A stretch of DNA of 8,629 bases, from NCBI GenBank assembly GCA_018066165.1, contig JAGHRX010000266.1, forward strand, positions 1 through 8,629, in the 5' to 3' direction. Shown in pieces: positions 1 to 6,791 of the stretch. Below the pieces are notes generated by a model, which saw only the letters and a program-made list of their open reading frames with translations, had not been told where the DNA came from and ran no database searches. This DNA comes from UBA1723 sp018066165. GTDB lineage: Bacteria; Bacteroidota; Bacteroidia; Bacteroidales; Paludibacteraceae. The first letter of the stretch is position 1. Each line of letters starts with the position of its first letter. Both the position numbers and the translations under genes were made by a program.

Positions 1-37
1 ATAAAAAATGACTTAGTAACGGTCAAAAAAACAAATT

Positions 38-2830
38 ATGGCAATCGAGATTAACAAAGAGATGCAATTGGCTAAGAAGCTGATTGAGACAACCAATGAA
101 AATGTTTTCCTAACAGGTAATGCCGGCACTGGCAAAACTACCTTTCTTAATCTGCTAAGGACGCAGACTGCCAAACGTATGGTTGTGCTTGCCCCTACAG
201 GTGTGGCGGCAATCAACGCAAAAGGGCAAACGATCCATTCGTTTTTTCAGCTCCCGTTCACTCCTTTCCTGCCTGAGTATGCGAAAGAGTCTGGACAGAT
301 AAAAAAGGAGAAGATCAACATATTCCGCACTATCGACTTGCTTGTTATCGACGAGATCAGTATGGTACGAGCCGACTTGCTTGACGCTATCGACGATAGA
401 TTGAGAGAATACCGCAGGCAGAAATACGCTCCGTTTGGCGGCGTGCAATGTCTTTTCATCGGAGATTTGCAACAGTTGCCTCCTGTAGTCAGAGACGAAG
501 AGTGGGCTATCATGCAAAAGCATTACGCCACTCCTTTCTTCTTCAGCAGCAAGGCATTGCAACAGTCGTCGTACGTCACTATCGAATTAAAGAAGATTTA
601 CCGTCAAGCTGACGAGAAATTCATCGGTATATTGAACGAGGTGCGCAACAACCATCTCTCTATGGAGTCGCTCAACGAGTTGAACAAGCACTACTTGCCT
701 GAATATGAGCCTAAAGAGGGGGAGATATTTCTTACTACGCACAACAGAATAGCTGACGCTTTCAACGAGAAGAAGCTAAATGAGTTGGCAGAAACCTCCA
801 ATATCTATGATGCTATAATAAAAGACAAATTCCCAGAGGCGATGTATCCCGTGGAGCCATCGCTTGAGCTAAAGATTGGTGCTCAGGTAATGTTTACCCG
901 CAACAACAGGGAAGCGAACTACTATAATGGCAAAATTGGTATAATTACAGATCTTTCCGAGCATAAAATCACTGTAAAATGCAAGGAAGATCTGAATCCT
1001 ATTGTGGCTGAACGTGAGACGTGGGAAAACACAGAAACTCGTATCGATAAGGATACGAAAGAACAATACGAGGATGTGGTAGGCTCTTTCTCACAGTTTC
1101 CACTCCGTCTTGCCTGGGCAATTACAATCCATAAGAGTCAAGGTCTGACTTTCGACAGAGCCATTATCGACGCAATGTCGTCCTTCTCTCACGGACAAGT
1201 ATATGTAGCATTGAGCCGATGCAAAAGTCTCGATGGAATGGTGCTAAAATCACCGATCAAGTTGGAATCAATCATCACCGATCTCAATGTCACCCGTTAT
1301 ATGCAGTATGAAGGTGAACGTGCAGCCAATATTGAAGAGGTCATGCCTCAGCTCCAAAAGCGTTATATGGTCGTCCTTCTCAACGAGATGTTCGACTTCA
1401 CCGAGATGCATAAGGTCTTTGAGAGAGTTTTCAGTATGGCTCAGACTGGCAATCCGTTGAACAAACTGATGCCAAAACTCTGCGATTTAGTGAGTTCGGA
1501 ATTTTATTCAATGACTTCAGATTTAATCGACGTCGCCAACAAGTTCAGAAATCAATATACAGGATTAGTCGACGCGGCGACCGATATCTTCACAGATGAA
1601 TTTCTACAAAAAAGAATCAAAGCAGCTGTGGGTTATTTCCTTGACAAGCTTGCTGATATAGACATCGACATCTACAACGAAGATATTGAGATCGACAACC
1701 AATCAGTGCAAGACGCATACAACTCCCATACTGCTGAATTCGTAAAGCTTGTTCGCATCAAGACAGCATTGCTTTCCGCCTTTAAAGAGCAACCATTCTC
1801 CACTACCGCCTTCCTTGAGGCACGTGCCAAAGCCACTTTGGATATTGAGATGGGTAAACTTGAACGCGCTAAAGCAGACATGACTGTAGCCGGCGTCGAT
1901 CCAGTGCTTCAATACCGTCTGATAGAATGGAGATCAGCTAAAGCCGACGGTGGTCCGCTTGCCTACGTGATGAGCATGAAGACTCTGCAGGAGATTGCCG
2001 CACGTCTGCCTAAGAGCACCGATGATATGAAGACGATTCCTGGTCTTGGAAGCAAAAGAATCTCCAAATACGGCGATGAAATCGTCAATATTGTACGCAA
2101 ATTCATCGCAGACAAGAGAGACGACAAGTTAAGTTACGAGGAAAAAGAGTTGATGAATAAAGCATCTTCGAAGAAATCCAAATCATCAAGCTCTCCGAAA
2201 TCGTCTGAGAATGACACTTACCACAAAACACTAAATCTTTTCAAAGAAGGCAAAACCCCGCAAGAGATTGCTGAGGAAAGATCTCTTACACTCAACACCA
2301 TTGAGAACCACCTGACAAAGTTGGTTTACAACGGCGAAATCAAGGCAGAAGATGTTCTCAAGACATCTCATCTCAATATGATTGACAAAGTGTTGCAGAA
2401 AAAGACCGATATCTCTATTGAGGAGTTGCGTAAAGAGGTTGACGTAAGAGTCTCAATGCCTATCGTCGACATATACTACTACTGGAAAAGCAAAGAGAAA
2501 GATAAAAGTTTCGGCAACAGAATGTCGGCAAACGAACGAAAAAATACAGCCAAGACACTCTATTCCGACAACATGTCACTTTTCGATATCGCAACACGTT
2601 TGAAAGAACCGCCTGCAGTTGTTGCCGACGACATCGCTCAGTTCGTGGAGAAAGGGATGATTAAAGAAGAAGACGTATTGAAAGAGAGTGAGTACAAAAA
2701 AATGAAGAAGATTTTTGAGAAACTTCCGGAAGAGAACCAGTTTGTCCGCATGACAGAATCTGTGCCTCTATCCTACTCTCGTGAAAAGGTCAAGATTGCT
2801 TGGAAGAGATTCCAAGAAGAAGAAAAATAA
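38..2830 (+). CDS. Pif1-like AAA helicase with HRDC domain and duplicated C-terminal helix-turn-helix module
   Basis: This is a probable ATP-dependent DNA helicase of superfamily 1 (Pif1/RecD-like), expected in the cytoplasm in DNA repair or replication. The N-terminal motor shows Walker A GNAGTGKTT (27-35), motif Ia APTGVAAINAKGQTIHSFF (52-70), Walker B LVIDEISMV (102-110), motif III GDLQQLPPV (142-150), motif V TIHKSQGLTFD (363-373) and motif VI VYVALSRCKS (388-397). An HRDC-like domain lies at about 624-693 and includes IPGLGSKRISKYG (667-679). A Ser/Lys linker (about 710-724) leads to a helix-turn-helix region that appears twice, at about 731-821 and 840-930. The ATG at 38 is preceded by an A-rich leader and places the P-loop at the usual distance from the N terminus. 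No promoter is visible in the 37 bases upstream. Motor assignment is firm; the biological substrate is unknown. Confidence 0.95.
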   Translation: MAIEINKEMQLAKKLIETTNENVFLTGNAGTGKTTFLNLLRTQTAKRMVVLAPTGVAAINAKGQTIHSFFQLPFTPFLPEYAKESGQIKKEKINIFRTIDLLVIDEISMVRADLLDAIDDRLREYRRQKYAPFGGVQCLFIGDLQQLPPVVRDEEWAIMQKHYATPFFFSSKALQQSSYVTIELKKIYRQADEKFIGILNEVRNNHLSMESLNELNKHYLPEYEPKEGEIFLTTHNRIADAFNEKKLNELAETSNIYDAIIKDKFPEAMYPVEPSLELKIGAQVMFTRNNREANYYNGKIGIITDLSEHKITVKCKEDLNPIVAERETWENTETRIDKDTKEQYEDVVGSFSQFPLRLAWAITIHKSQGLTFDRAIIDAMSSFSHGQVYVALSRCKSLDGMVLKSPIKLESIITDLNVTRYMQYEGERAANIEEVMPQLQKRYMVVLLNEMFDFTEMHKVFERVFSMAQTGNPLNKLMPKLCDLVSSEFYSMTSDLIDVANKFRNQYTGLVDAATDIFTDEFLQKRIKAAVGYFLDKLADIDIDIYNEDIEIDNQSVQDAYNSHTAEFVKLVRIKTALLSAFKEQPFSTTAFLEARAKATLDIEMGKLERAKADMTVAGVDPVLQYRLIEWRSAKADGGPLAYVMSMKTLQEIAARLPKSTDDMKTIPGLGSKRISKYGDEIVNIVRKFIADKRDDKLSYEEKELMNKASSKKSKSSSSPKSSENDTYHKTLNLFKEGKTPQEIAEERSLTLNTIENHLTKLVYNGEIKAEDVLKTSHLNMIDKVLQKKTDISIEELRKEVDVRVSMPIVDIYYYWKSKEKDKSFGNRMSANERKNTAKTLYSDNMSLFDIATRLKEPPAVVADDIAQFVEKGMIKEEDVLKESEYKKMKKIFEKLPEENQFVRMTESVPLSYSREKVKIAWKRFQEEEK

Positions 2831-2833
2831 TCA

Positions 2834-2863
2834 GTAGAGACGGGGGCATGTCCCCGTCTTTAC
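2834..2863. repeat. Palindromic GTAGAGACG-type repeat between convergent genes
   Basis: Two 12-base arms (GTAGAGACGGGG and CCCCGTCTTTAC) pair with one G-T wobble around a 6-base loop (GCATGT). The element fills nearly all of the 34-bp gap between the convergent stop codons of the helicase and the HAD gene. A related palindrome lies at 4790-4820. The flanking T tract is short, so it may act as a weak bidirectional terminator or be a REP-like interspersed element. The palindrome is seen directly; its function is inferred. Confidence 0.8.
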
Positions 2864-2864
2864 A

Positions 2865-3521
2865 TTATTTAGATTTTAGCATTTCATCCAGCATTTTCAT
2901 CGTCTCGTCAGTATTTGCGATCACGATGCTATCCCATCCATATTTGATTGCCATATTCACATTGTCCTGGCTATCGTCGAAAAAGATGATTTCCTTACCA
3001 CTGAATCCAAATTTATCTTGAATACTCTGCCCCACTGCCTCAAAAATTCGTGCTTCAGGCTTTTTCATGTGAAGTTCATGAGAAAGGTAAAGGGCTTCAA
3101 AATAATCATGGATATCACGTCCCGCAACCTGACGGAAATGATTCTCCATAACATTGTCAATATGCGGTTGGTTGACGTTGCTGAGCATACACACCGTCTT
3201 GCCATATTCGTGACGAAGGCGATAAATCATATTTAGCAAGTCGACGGGAGTCTCACCAATCATCGAATTCCACGCGTCGACAATATCCTTTCCTGAAATC
3301 TGTTTGCTCGACAAAGCAGCCAATTCATCGCAGAATTTCTCCACAGAAACCAAGCCATACTCCAAAGCTCCGAAAGGGCCATCCTGCGAACAGTTTCCAA
3401 TCATCGCAGCCGCATCCTCTATTCCAAGTTTACGGAAATTCTCTATACACTCCTTGCGATAAAGGCTCACAAGCACCATTCCGAGGTCGAAAACAAAGAC
3501 CTTATGATCTGATATATTCAT
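2865..3521 (-). CDS. HAD superfamily hydrolase (subfamily IA, YihX-like phosphatase)
   Basis: This is a probable soluble phosphatase acting on a small phosphorylated metabolite; the substrate is not predictable. HAD motif I is VFVFDLGMVLV with nucleophile Asp12. The second Asp of the usual DxD is Gly14, as in the DLGNV motif of E. coli YihX-type enzymes. Motif II is MLSNVN (Ser114), motif III is HMKKPEARIF (Lys153/154) and motif IV is IIFFDDSQDN (Asp182/Asp183). A helical cap lies between about residues 18 and 100. The 218-residue length fits subfamily IA. The ATG at 3521 places Asp12 normally. The gene is convergent with the helicase and divergent from ychF, and has a well-formed Bacteroidetes promoter upstream on its own strand. 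It could be annotated as a haloacid dehalogenase-like or glucose-1-phosphatase-like protein. Confidence 0.9.
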   Translation of the reverse strand: MNISDHKVFVFDLGMVLVSLYRKECIENFRKLGIEDAAAMIGNCSQDGPFGALEYGLVSVEKFCDELAALSSKQISGKDIVDAWNSMIGETPVDLLNMIYRLRHEYGKTVCMLSNVNQPHIDNVMENHFRQVAGRDIHDYFEALYLSHELHMKKPEARIFEAVGQSIQDKFGFSGKEIIFFDDSQDNVNMAIKYGWDSIVIANTDETMKMLDEMLKSK

Positions 3522-3582
3522 ATTTTTGTAATGTGAAACGTGGACAATGTCACGTCTTAAATAAAGAGTCTCTTTTATTCTG

Positions 3583-3614
3583 CAAATTTATAATTATCCC
3601 CACATTTTCGCAAA
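3583..3614 (-). promoter_or_regulatory. Promoter for the HAD hydrolase gene
   Basis: Read on the minus strand, TTTG (3614-3611) is followed by exactly 20 nt and then TAAATTTG (3590-3583). This matches the Bacteroidetes consensus TTTG-N19/20-TAnnTTTG. Transcription would begin near 3576, giving a leader of about 55 nt. Confidence 0.7.
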
Positions 3615-3636
3615 TCGACAATTTTGATTACTTTTG
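3607..3636 (+). promoter_or_regulatory. Promoter for ychF
   Basis: TACTTTTG (3629-3636) fits the Bacteroidetes -7 element TAnnTTTG perfectly and lies 38 nt before the ychF start codon. The -33 element is weak (TTCG at 3607-3610, spacing 18). It overlaps the upstream part of the divergent HAD promoter. Confidence 0.55.
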
Positions 3637-3674
3637 TGAAAAATTTCGTAAAAAACTAAAAAGATTATATAAAA

Positions 3675-4775
3675 ATGGCACTTCAATGCGGTATTGTCGG
3701 CTTGCCAAACGTAGGCAAATCGACACTTTTCAACTGCTTGTCGAACGCAAAGGCGCAGGCAGCAAACTTTCCATTCTGTACTATCGAACCTAACGTCGGC
3801 GTCATTACTGTGCCAGATGATCGTTTGGTGACTTTGGAAAACCTTGTTCACCCACAGCGTGTAGTCCCTACAACTGTTGAGATCGTAGATATCGCCGGAT
3901 TGGTAAAGGGAGCAAGCAAGGGAGAAGGACTTGGAAACAAGTTTTTGGCAAACATCCGTGAGACAGACGCCATTCTACACGTATTGCGTTGCTTCGACAA
4001 TGAGAATGTGACTCACGTCGACGGAAGTGTGAATCCGGTGCGTGATAAGGAGATTATCGACACAGAGCTACAGCTAAAGGACCTTGAGACAGTAGAGAGC
4101 CGTTTGACAAAGCTTAAGAAGCAGGCTCAGACAGGTGGTGACAAGGTGGCAAAGGCGACATGTGATGTGCTTGAGAAATATAGAGCCACATTGCTTGAGG
4201 GAAAATCAGCAAGAGCAACAGAGCTTACTAAAGAGGAGAAGGAGTTGGTAAAAGACCTTTATCTTCTAACAACAAAGCCAGTCATGTATGTCTGCAATGT
4301 CGACGAGGCAAGTGCAGTGACAGGAAATAAGTATACAGAGGCTGTTAAGGAGGCTATCAAGGAGGAAAACGCAGAAATGCTTATCGTAGCAGCAGCGACT
4401 GAGGCAGATATCAACGAGCTTGAGACATTCGAGGAAAGACAAGAGTTCCTTGAGGCAGCAGGATTGAAAGAGTCTGGTGTTGTACGTTTGATCAAGTCGG
4501 CATACAAGCTTTTGGATCTACAGACATACTTCACAGCCGGAGTACAAGAGGTAAGAGCATGGACATTCATCCGTGGATCTAAGGCTCCACAGTGTGCCGG
4601 AATCATCCACTCAGACTTCGAGAAAGGATTCATCCGTGCTGAGGTTATCAAGTACGATGATTTCGTTACTCTTGGAAGCGAGGCTGCATGTCGTGAGGCA
4701 GGTAAGATTTCCATCGAAGGAAAAGATTACGTTTGCCAGGACGGTGATTTGATGCACTTCAGATTCAACGTATAA
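3675..4775 (+). CDS. ychF: Redox/translation-associated P-loop ATPase YchF (Obg-like ATPase)
   Basis: This is the universally conserved OLA1/YchF family NTPase, a cytoplasmic protein that binds ribosomes and, unlike most TRAFAC P-loop proteins, prefers ATP. G1 is GLPNVGKST (9-17). The FPFCTIEPN stretch (32-40) lies in the switch I region. G3 is DIAGLVKGA (72-80). The usual NKxD motif is replaced by the family-diagnostic NxxE, here NVDE (208-211). A helical coiled-coil insertion spans about 130-200. A C-terminal TGS domain covers about 282-366, containing AWTFIRGSKAPQ, HSDFEKGFIRAEV and the terminal MHFRFNV. The 366-residue length is close to the 363 of the E. coli protein. The gene is monocistronic, with its own promoter 40-70 bases upstream and a palindromic repeat 15 bases downstream. 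No key residue is missing. Confidence 0.98.
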   Translation: MALQCGIVGLPNVGKSTLFNCLSNAKAQAANFPFCTIEPNVGVITVPDDRLVTLENLVHPQRVVPTTVEIVDIAGLVKGASKGEGLGNKFLANIRETDAILHVLRCFDNENVTHVDGSVNPVRDKEIIDTELQLKDLETVESRLTKLKKQAQTGGDKVAKATCDVLEKYRATLLEGKSARATELTKEEKELVKDLYLLTTKPVMYVCNVDEASAVTGNKYTEAVKEAIKEENAEMLIVAAATEADINELETFEERQEFLEAAGLKESGVVRLIKSAYKLLDLQTYFTAGVQEVRAWTFIRGSKAPQCAGIIHSDFEKGFIRAEVIKYDDFVTLGSEAACREAGKISIEGKDYVCQDGDLMHFRFNV

Positions 4776-4789
4776 TAACGAATAATCAA

Positions 4790-4820
4790 GTAGAGACGCG
4801 GCGTGCCACGTCTCTCTAAC
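4790..4820. repeat. Palindromic GTAGAGACG-type repeat downstream of ychF
   Basis: AGAGACGCGGC (4792-4802) pairs with GCCACGTCTCT (4805-4815) with one C/A mismatch, and the copy begins GTAGAGACG like the copy at 2834. It starts 15 bases after the ychF stop and is not followed by a clean T tract. It looks like a REP-like interspersed palindrome that could stabilise or end the ychF transcript (inference). Confidence 0.75.
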
Positions 4821-4868
4821 AAAATACACGTCTGTACAGCAAAATAAATTAACAAAAGAAGAGAAAAA

Positions 4869-4900
4869 TTTGGTTTTGAAACAAAAATTCTCTAATTTTG
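4869..4900 (+). promoter_or_regulatory. Promoter for the tRNA gene
   Basis: TTTG (4869-4872), 20 nt, then TAATTTTG (4893-4900) is a full match to the Bacteroidetes promoter consensus. Transcription would start about 7 bases further on, roughly 30 nt before the mature tRNA 5' end at 4939. Confidence 0.75.
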
Positions 4901-4938
4901 CACTCGATTTCAAAAACTGACTTTCATTAGTCAGTTTC

Positions 4939-5012
4939 GGGCCTATAGCTCAGTTGGTTAGAGCAACGGACTCATAACCCGTGGGTCACTGGTTCAAGCC
5001 CAGTTGGGCCCA
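4939..5012 (+). tRNA. tRNA with anticodon CAT (elongator Met, or Ile2 if lysidine-modified)
   Basis: A full cloverleaf can be folded by hand. The acceptor is GGGCCTA (4939-4945) with TGGGCCC (5005-5011). The D arm is GCTC/GAGC around AGTTGGTTA. The anticodon loop is CTCATAA (4971-4977, anticodon 4973-4975). The T arm is ACTGG/CCAGT around TTCAAGC, and the discriminator is A5012. The bases after it are CCC, so the 3' CCA is not encoded and must be added. It is not an initiator tRNA, because the anticodon stem lacks the three consecutive G-C pairs next to the loop. The anticodon stem ends in an A4970/C4978 mismatch (31:39) where A-T would be usual. Sequence alone does not settle Met against Ile2; a CAT anticodon whose C is converted to lysidine by TilS would read ATA. 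Confidence 0.93.
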
Positions 5013-5026
5013 CCCACGAATCAAAG

Positions 5027-5054
5027 GAGACGCAAGCAATTGCGTCTCTTTTTT
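5027..5054 (+). terminator. Rho-independent terminator of the tRNA gene
   Basis: GAGACGCAA (5027-5035) and TTGCGTCTC (5040-5048) form a perfect 9-bp stem around a GCAA loop, followed by six T (5049-5054). It lies 14 bases after the tRNA 3' end. The stem has the same GAGACG core as the palindromes at 2834 and 4790. Confidence 0.9.
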
Positions 5055-5167
5055 ATTTATATTTCGACATTTCTGCTGAAAAAACATGTTTAATACAACA
5101 AAGTAAGAAATTAAGTCTTTCAATGTTTAAAAAATGTTAGAAAACGAGGATTTTCTAGTTTGATTGC

Positions 5168-5198
5168 TTGCTATAAGGACAAAAGACTATTATATTTG
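5168..5198 (+). promoter_or_regulatory. Promoter for the DUF1573 gene
   Basis: TTG (5168-5170), 20 nt, then TATATTTG (5191-5198) matches the Bacteroidetes TAnnTTTG promoter. Transcription would start near 5205, giving a leader of just under 40 nt. Apart from this site, the 189 bases between the tRNA terminator and the start codon show only AT-rich sequence. Confidence 0.7.
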
Positions 5199-5243
5199 CA
5201 GAAAAGAACAACAAAGGGTATTAACATTTAATGTAATAGGACA

Positions 5244-5639
5244 ATGAAAAGACTTATTATTACTCTATGCACAGCTTTGATGGCGGCTGTTTCATTCGCT
5301 GCTGCTTGTATAAAGTTCGATGAAATAGTACACTACTTTGGCACATTTGATGTGTCGGAAGGCAAGGTGACTTGCGAGTTCAAGTTCACTAACACAGGTG
5401 ATTCGCCATTGGTACTACAGGAAGTAAAGGCTAGTTGTGGCTGCACAACTCCAGAGTGGACTAAGACTCCTGTCGCTCCAGGAAAGACAGGTGTTGTCAA
5501 GGCAACTTACAACGCTACAGGTCGTCCAGGTGCATTCAACAAGACAATCACAGTTAAGTCTAACGCTGGCGAGACAAAACTTACTATCAAGGGTGAGGTT
5601 TCTAACGGAAAGAAAGCTCCAGCAGGAGAGGACTTATAA
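5244..5639 (+). CDS. Secreted DUF1573 domain protein
   Basis: This is a small exported protein of the DUF1573 family, which is very common in Bacteroidetes and has an immunoglobulin-like beta-sandwich; its biochemical role is not established. Residues 1-21 form a signal peptide: Lys2/Arg3, a hydrophobic core (about 4-17), then SFAAA before Cys22. The lipobox is poor, so either signal peptidase I cleavage or a lipoprotein is possible. The mature part begins near KFDEIVHYFGTFD and carries the family signature ASCGCTTPEW (63-72, Cys65 and Cys67). Next come VAPGKTGVVKATYN (77-90) and the last strands TITVKSNAG and LTIKGEV. At 131 residues it holds one domain and is full length. It is monocistronic, with its own promoter and a strong terminator. 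The family assignment is firm. Confidence 0.93.
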   Translation: MKRLIITLCTALMAAVSFAAACIKFDEIVHYFGTFDVSEGKVTCEFKFTNTGDSPLVLQEVKASCGCTTPEWTKTPVAPGKTGVVKATYNATGRPGAFNKTITVKSNAGETKLTIKGEVSNGKKAPAGEDL

Positions 5640-5663
5640 GAGTTTGTATATAACGAATTAAAC

Positions 5664-5699
5664 AGAGGGGATTCATGATTGTTCATGAATCCCCTTTTT
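5664..5699 (+). terminator. Strong rho-independent terminator after the DUF1573 gene
   Basis: GGGGATTCATGA (5667-5678) and TCATGAATCCCC (5683-5694) form a perfect 12-bp stem around TTGT, followed by five T. It starts 25 bases after the stop codon. It marks the end of the core-type segment; the sequence beyond it changes in strand and character. Confidence 0.93.
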
Positions 5700-5848
5700 A
5701 TTGTCAATTATAAGGATTGTTAAGAGCTGAAAATATCAGGATGAATCCATATTACGTTTCGTAACCATCCAACTAGATAATTTTTTGAAGTTGGGTGTTT
5801 ACGACAATATTTGTATAATCTATGTTTCAATTTAATAATAACTTCAAA
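5700..5848. other. AT-rich spacer between the DUF1573 gene and the immunity-like cluster
   Basis: No gene is supported here. The stretch holds a short palindrome TTACG-TTT-CGTAA (5752-5764) and a 9-bp inverted repeat, CATCCAACT (5766-5774) with AGTTGGGTG (5789-5797), with one wobble and a 14-base loop. Neither has a T tract on the minus strand, so no clear terminator for the minus-strand cluster is seen. Confidence 0.5.
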
Positions 5849-6040
5849 TTATTTACTGATTACGCCCGCGTCACGATTCTTGGCTATCACGCCGTTGCAC
5901 GTCACCGCATAGTAGGTGCCCGATGGGATGGCTGTCGTCGCTGTAACAGTACCCAGACGGATGGCTTCGCCTCCTCGCTCTTCCCAGGTGATGGCGTGGG
6001 ATGGATAGCAAAGCAGGAGCAGCAAGAATGATAAAAGCAT
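5849..6040 (-). CDS. Short secretory-leader ORF, copy 1 (probable N-terminal remnant of a larger exported protein)
   Basis: The product is not a named family that I recognise. From the ATG at 6040 it encodes 63 residues: a very hydrophobic segment MLLSFLLLLLCYPSHA with a signal-peptidase-I-like SHA end, then ITWEERGGEAIRLGTVTATT and PSGTYYAVTCNGVI. A divergent tail (AKNRDAGVISK) and a stop follow. Reading can be extended to a TTG at 6091, which adds a basic n-region (FR before the Met), but no ATG is present there. The DNA at 5889-6076 is a direct repeat of 7915-8102. The TTG lies 2 bases past the stop of the Imm52-like gene, so it could be the last cistron of that run. A mature part of about 45 residues is short for a functional secreted protein. 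I infer the N-terminal remnant of a longer protein; a genuine small exported peptide is the alternative. Confidence 0.5.
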   Translation of the reverse strand: MLLSFLLLLLCYPSHAITWEERGGEAIRLGTVTATTAIPSGTYYAVTCNGVIAKNRDAGVISK

Positions 6041-6076
6041 TCTGAATGTCCTACCTGGGTGTGTATGATGTATTTT
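5889..6076 (-). repeat. 188-bp direct repeat, copy 1
   Basis: It aligns without gaps to 7915-8102, with about 158 of 188 bases identical by hand count (near 84%). It covers the leader-coding sequence through the NGVI codons plus about 35 bases upstream of the internal ATG. Similarity stops abruptly at 5889. It is visibly richer in G+C than the genes around it. Confidence 0.85.
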
Positions 6077-6093
6077 TTCTAATATTTTCAATT

Positions 6094-6765
6094 TTATTCT
6101 ATCTTCAAAATTTTTTCAAGTGCCAGGCAGTCTTTCGCCCGCTCATAATCATAAAACTTCTCAGCATGGTTCAGGTAAATCAAACTTCCTCCGGTTTCAT
6201 CTTGCTCAACAATATACTTTTCACCTAAATTCAAGCCCTTTTTATGTGTATAAGATATCCAACCGAAGTGGTTACCACTTTTTAAGTTTTCAAAATTTGT
6301 CGTTTGAACACAACCATAATCTGGTACGAAATATTTTAATATATACCTCAAAAGCTTCAATAAAGTGTCTTTGTCAAACAGATCTGTGGACTCATAGCCA
6401 AAAAAACAATGAGCAGTGAACAAACCTTGTAAATCATTAGTATAAATATCTAAAGACATTGGTTTCTCCTCTTTATCTTCATTATATAGGCTTATCCTAT
6501 AGCCGAGTCCACTATATCCTCCTTCATCCATTTCCCTTTTATAACCACGTAACAGTTTCTTTTTGATATACGGTTGGGAAACCTCGAATTTCTTACTCAA
6601 AGCATCCTTTCTACTCTTTCCCAAATTACACCATCCTCTCAAAAAAGGAAATTTTGTTTCTAGTTCCATTAAGAAATTATATACTAAATCCGTCATTTGG
6701 TCAATCGTCAGCGGATTGTTCCAATAGAATCGAATACTTACCTGATCATGTTTACACTGTTCCAT
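6094..6765 (-). CDS. Imm52-like immunity protein
   Basis: This is a putative cytoplasmic immunity protein of a polymorphic toxin system, 223 residues with no signal peptide or membrane segment. The N terminus SIRFYWNNPLT (10-20) followed by a helix, then FLRGWCNLGKSRKDAL (41-56), a central strand region with GYRISLYN (88-95), and NHFGWISYTHKKGLNLG (165-181) resemble Immunity protein 52 as I remember it. That family has been described next to toxins with Tox-REase-5 nuclease domains. No such toxin is visible here. The ATG at 6765 is preceded by an A-rich leader. The gene is last of three closely spaced minus-strand genes (26 bases from the one upstream) and is followed at once by leader copy 1. 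The family name is from memory of motifs, not a search. Confidence 0.7.
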   Translation of the reverse strand: MEQCKHDQVSIRFYWNNPLTIDQMTDLVYNFLMELETKFPFLRGWCNLGKSRKDALSKKFEVSQPYIKKKLLRGYKREMDEGGYSGLGYRISLYNEDKEEKPMSLDIYTNDLQGLFTAHCFFGYESTDLFDKDTLLKLLRYILKYFVPDYGCVQTTNFENLKSGNHFGWISYTHKKGLNLGEKYIVEQDETGGSLIYLNHAEKFYDYERAKDCLALEKILKIE

Positions 6766-6791
6766 TCCCTTTTATTCTATTATTTTTTGAA

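Noticed and set aside
208..370. Gly14 in HAD motif I as a sign of a dead enzyme
   Set aside because: The issue concerns the HAD protein at 2865-3521; active YihX-type phosphatases carry the same DLG arrangement, so the residue does not indicate loss of function.
155..562. Long minus-strand frames opposite the helicase motor domain
   Set aside because: They are antisense shadows of well-conserved helicase motifs, with no start context.
4259..4714. Minus-strand open frame of 151 residues opposite ychF
   Set aside because: It lies wholly inside the highly conserved ychF coding sequence and its Ser/Ala-rich translation is the usual shadow of a gene in the opposite frame.
5766..5797. Inverted repeat considered as terminator for the minus-strand cluster
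   Set aside because: The loop is 14 bases, one pair is a wobble, and no T tract follows on the minus strand.
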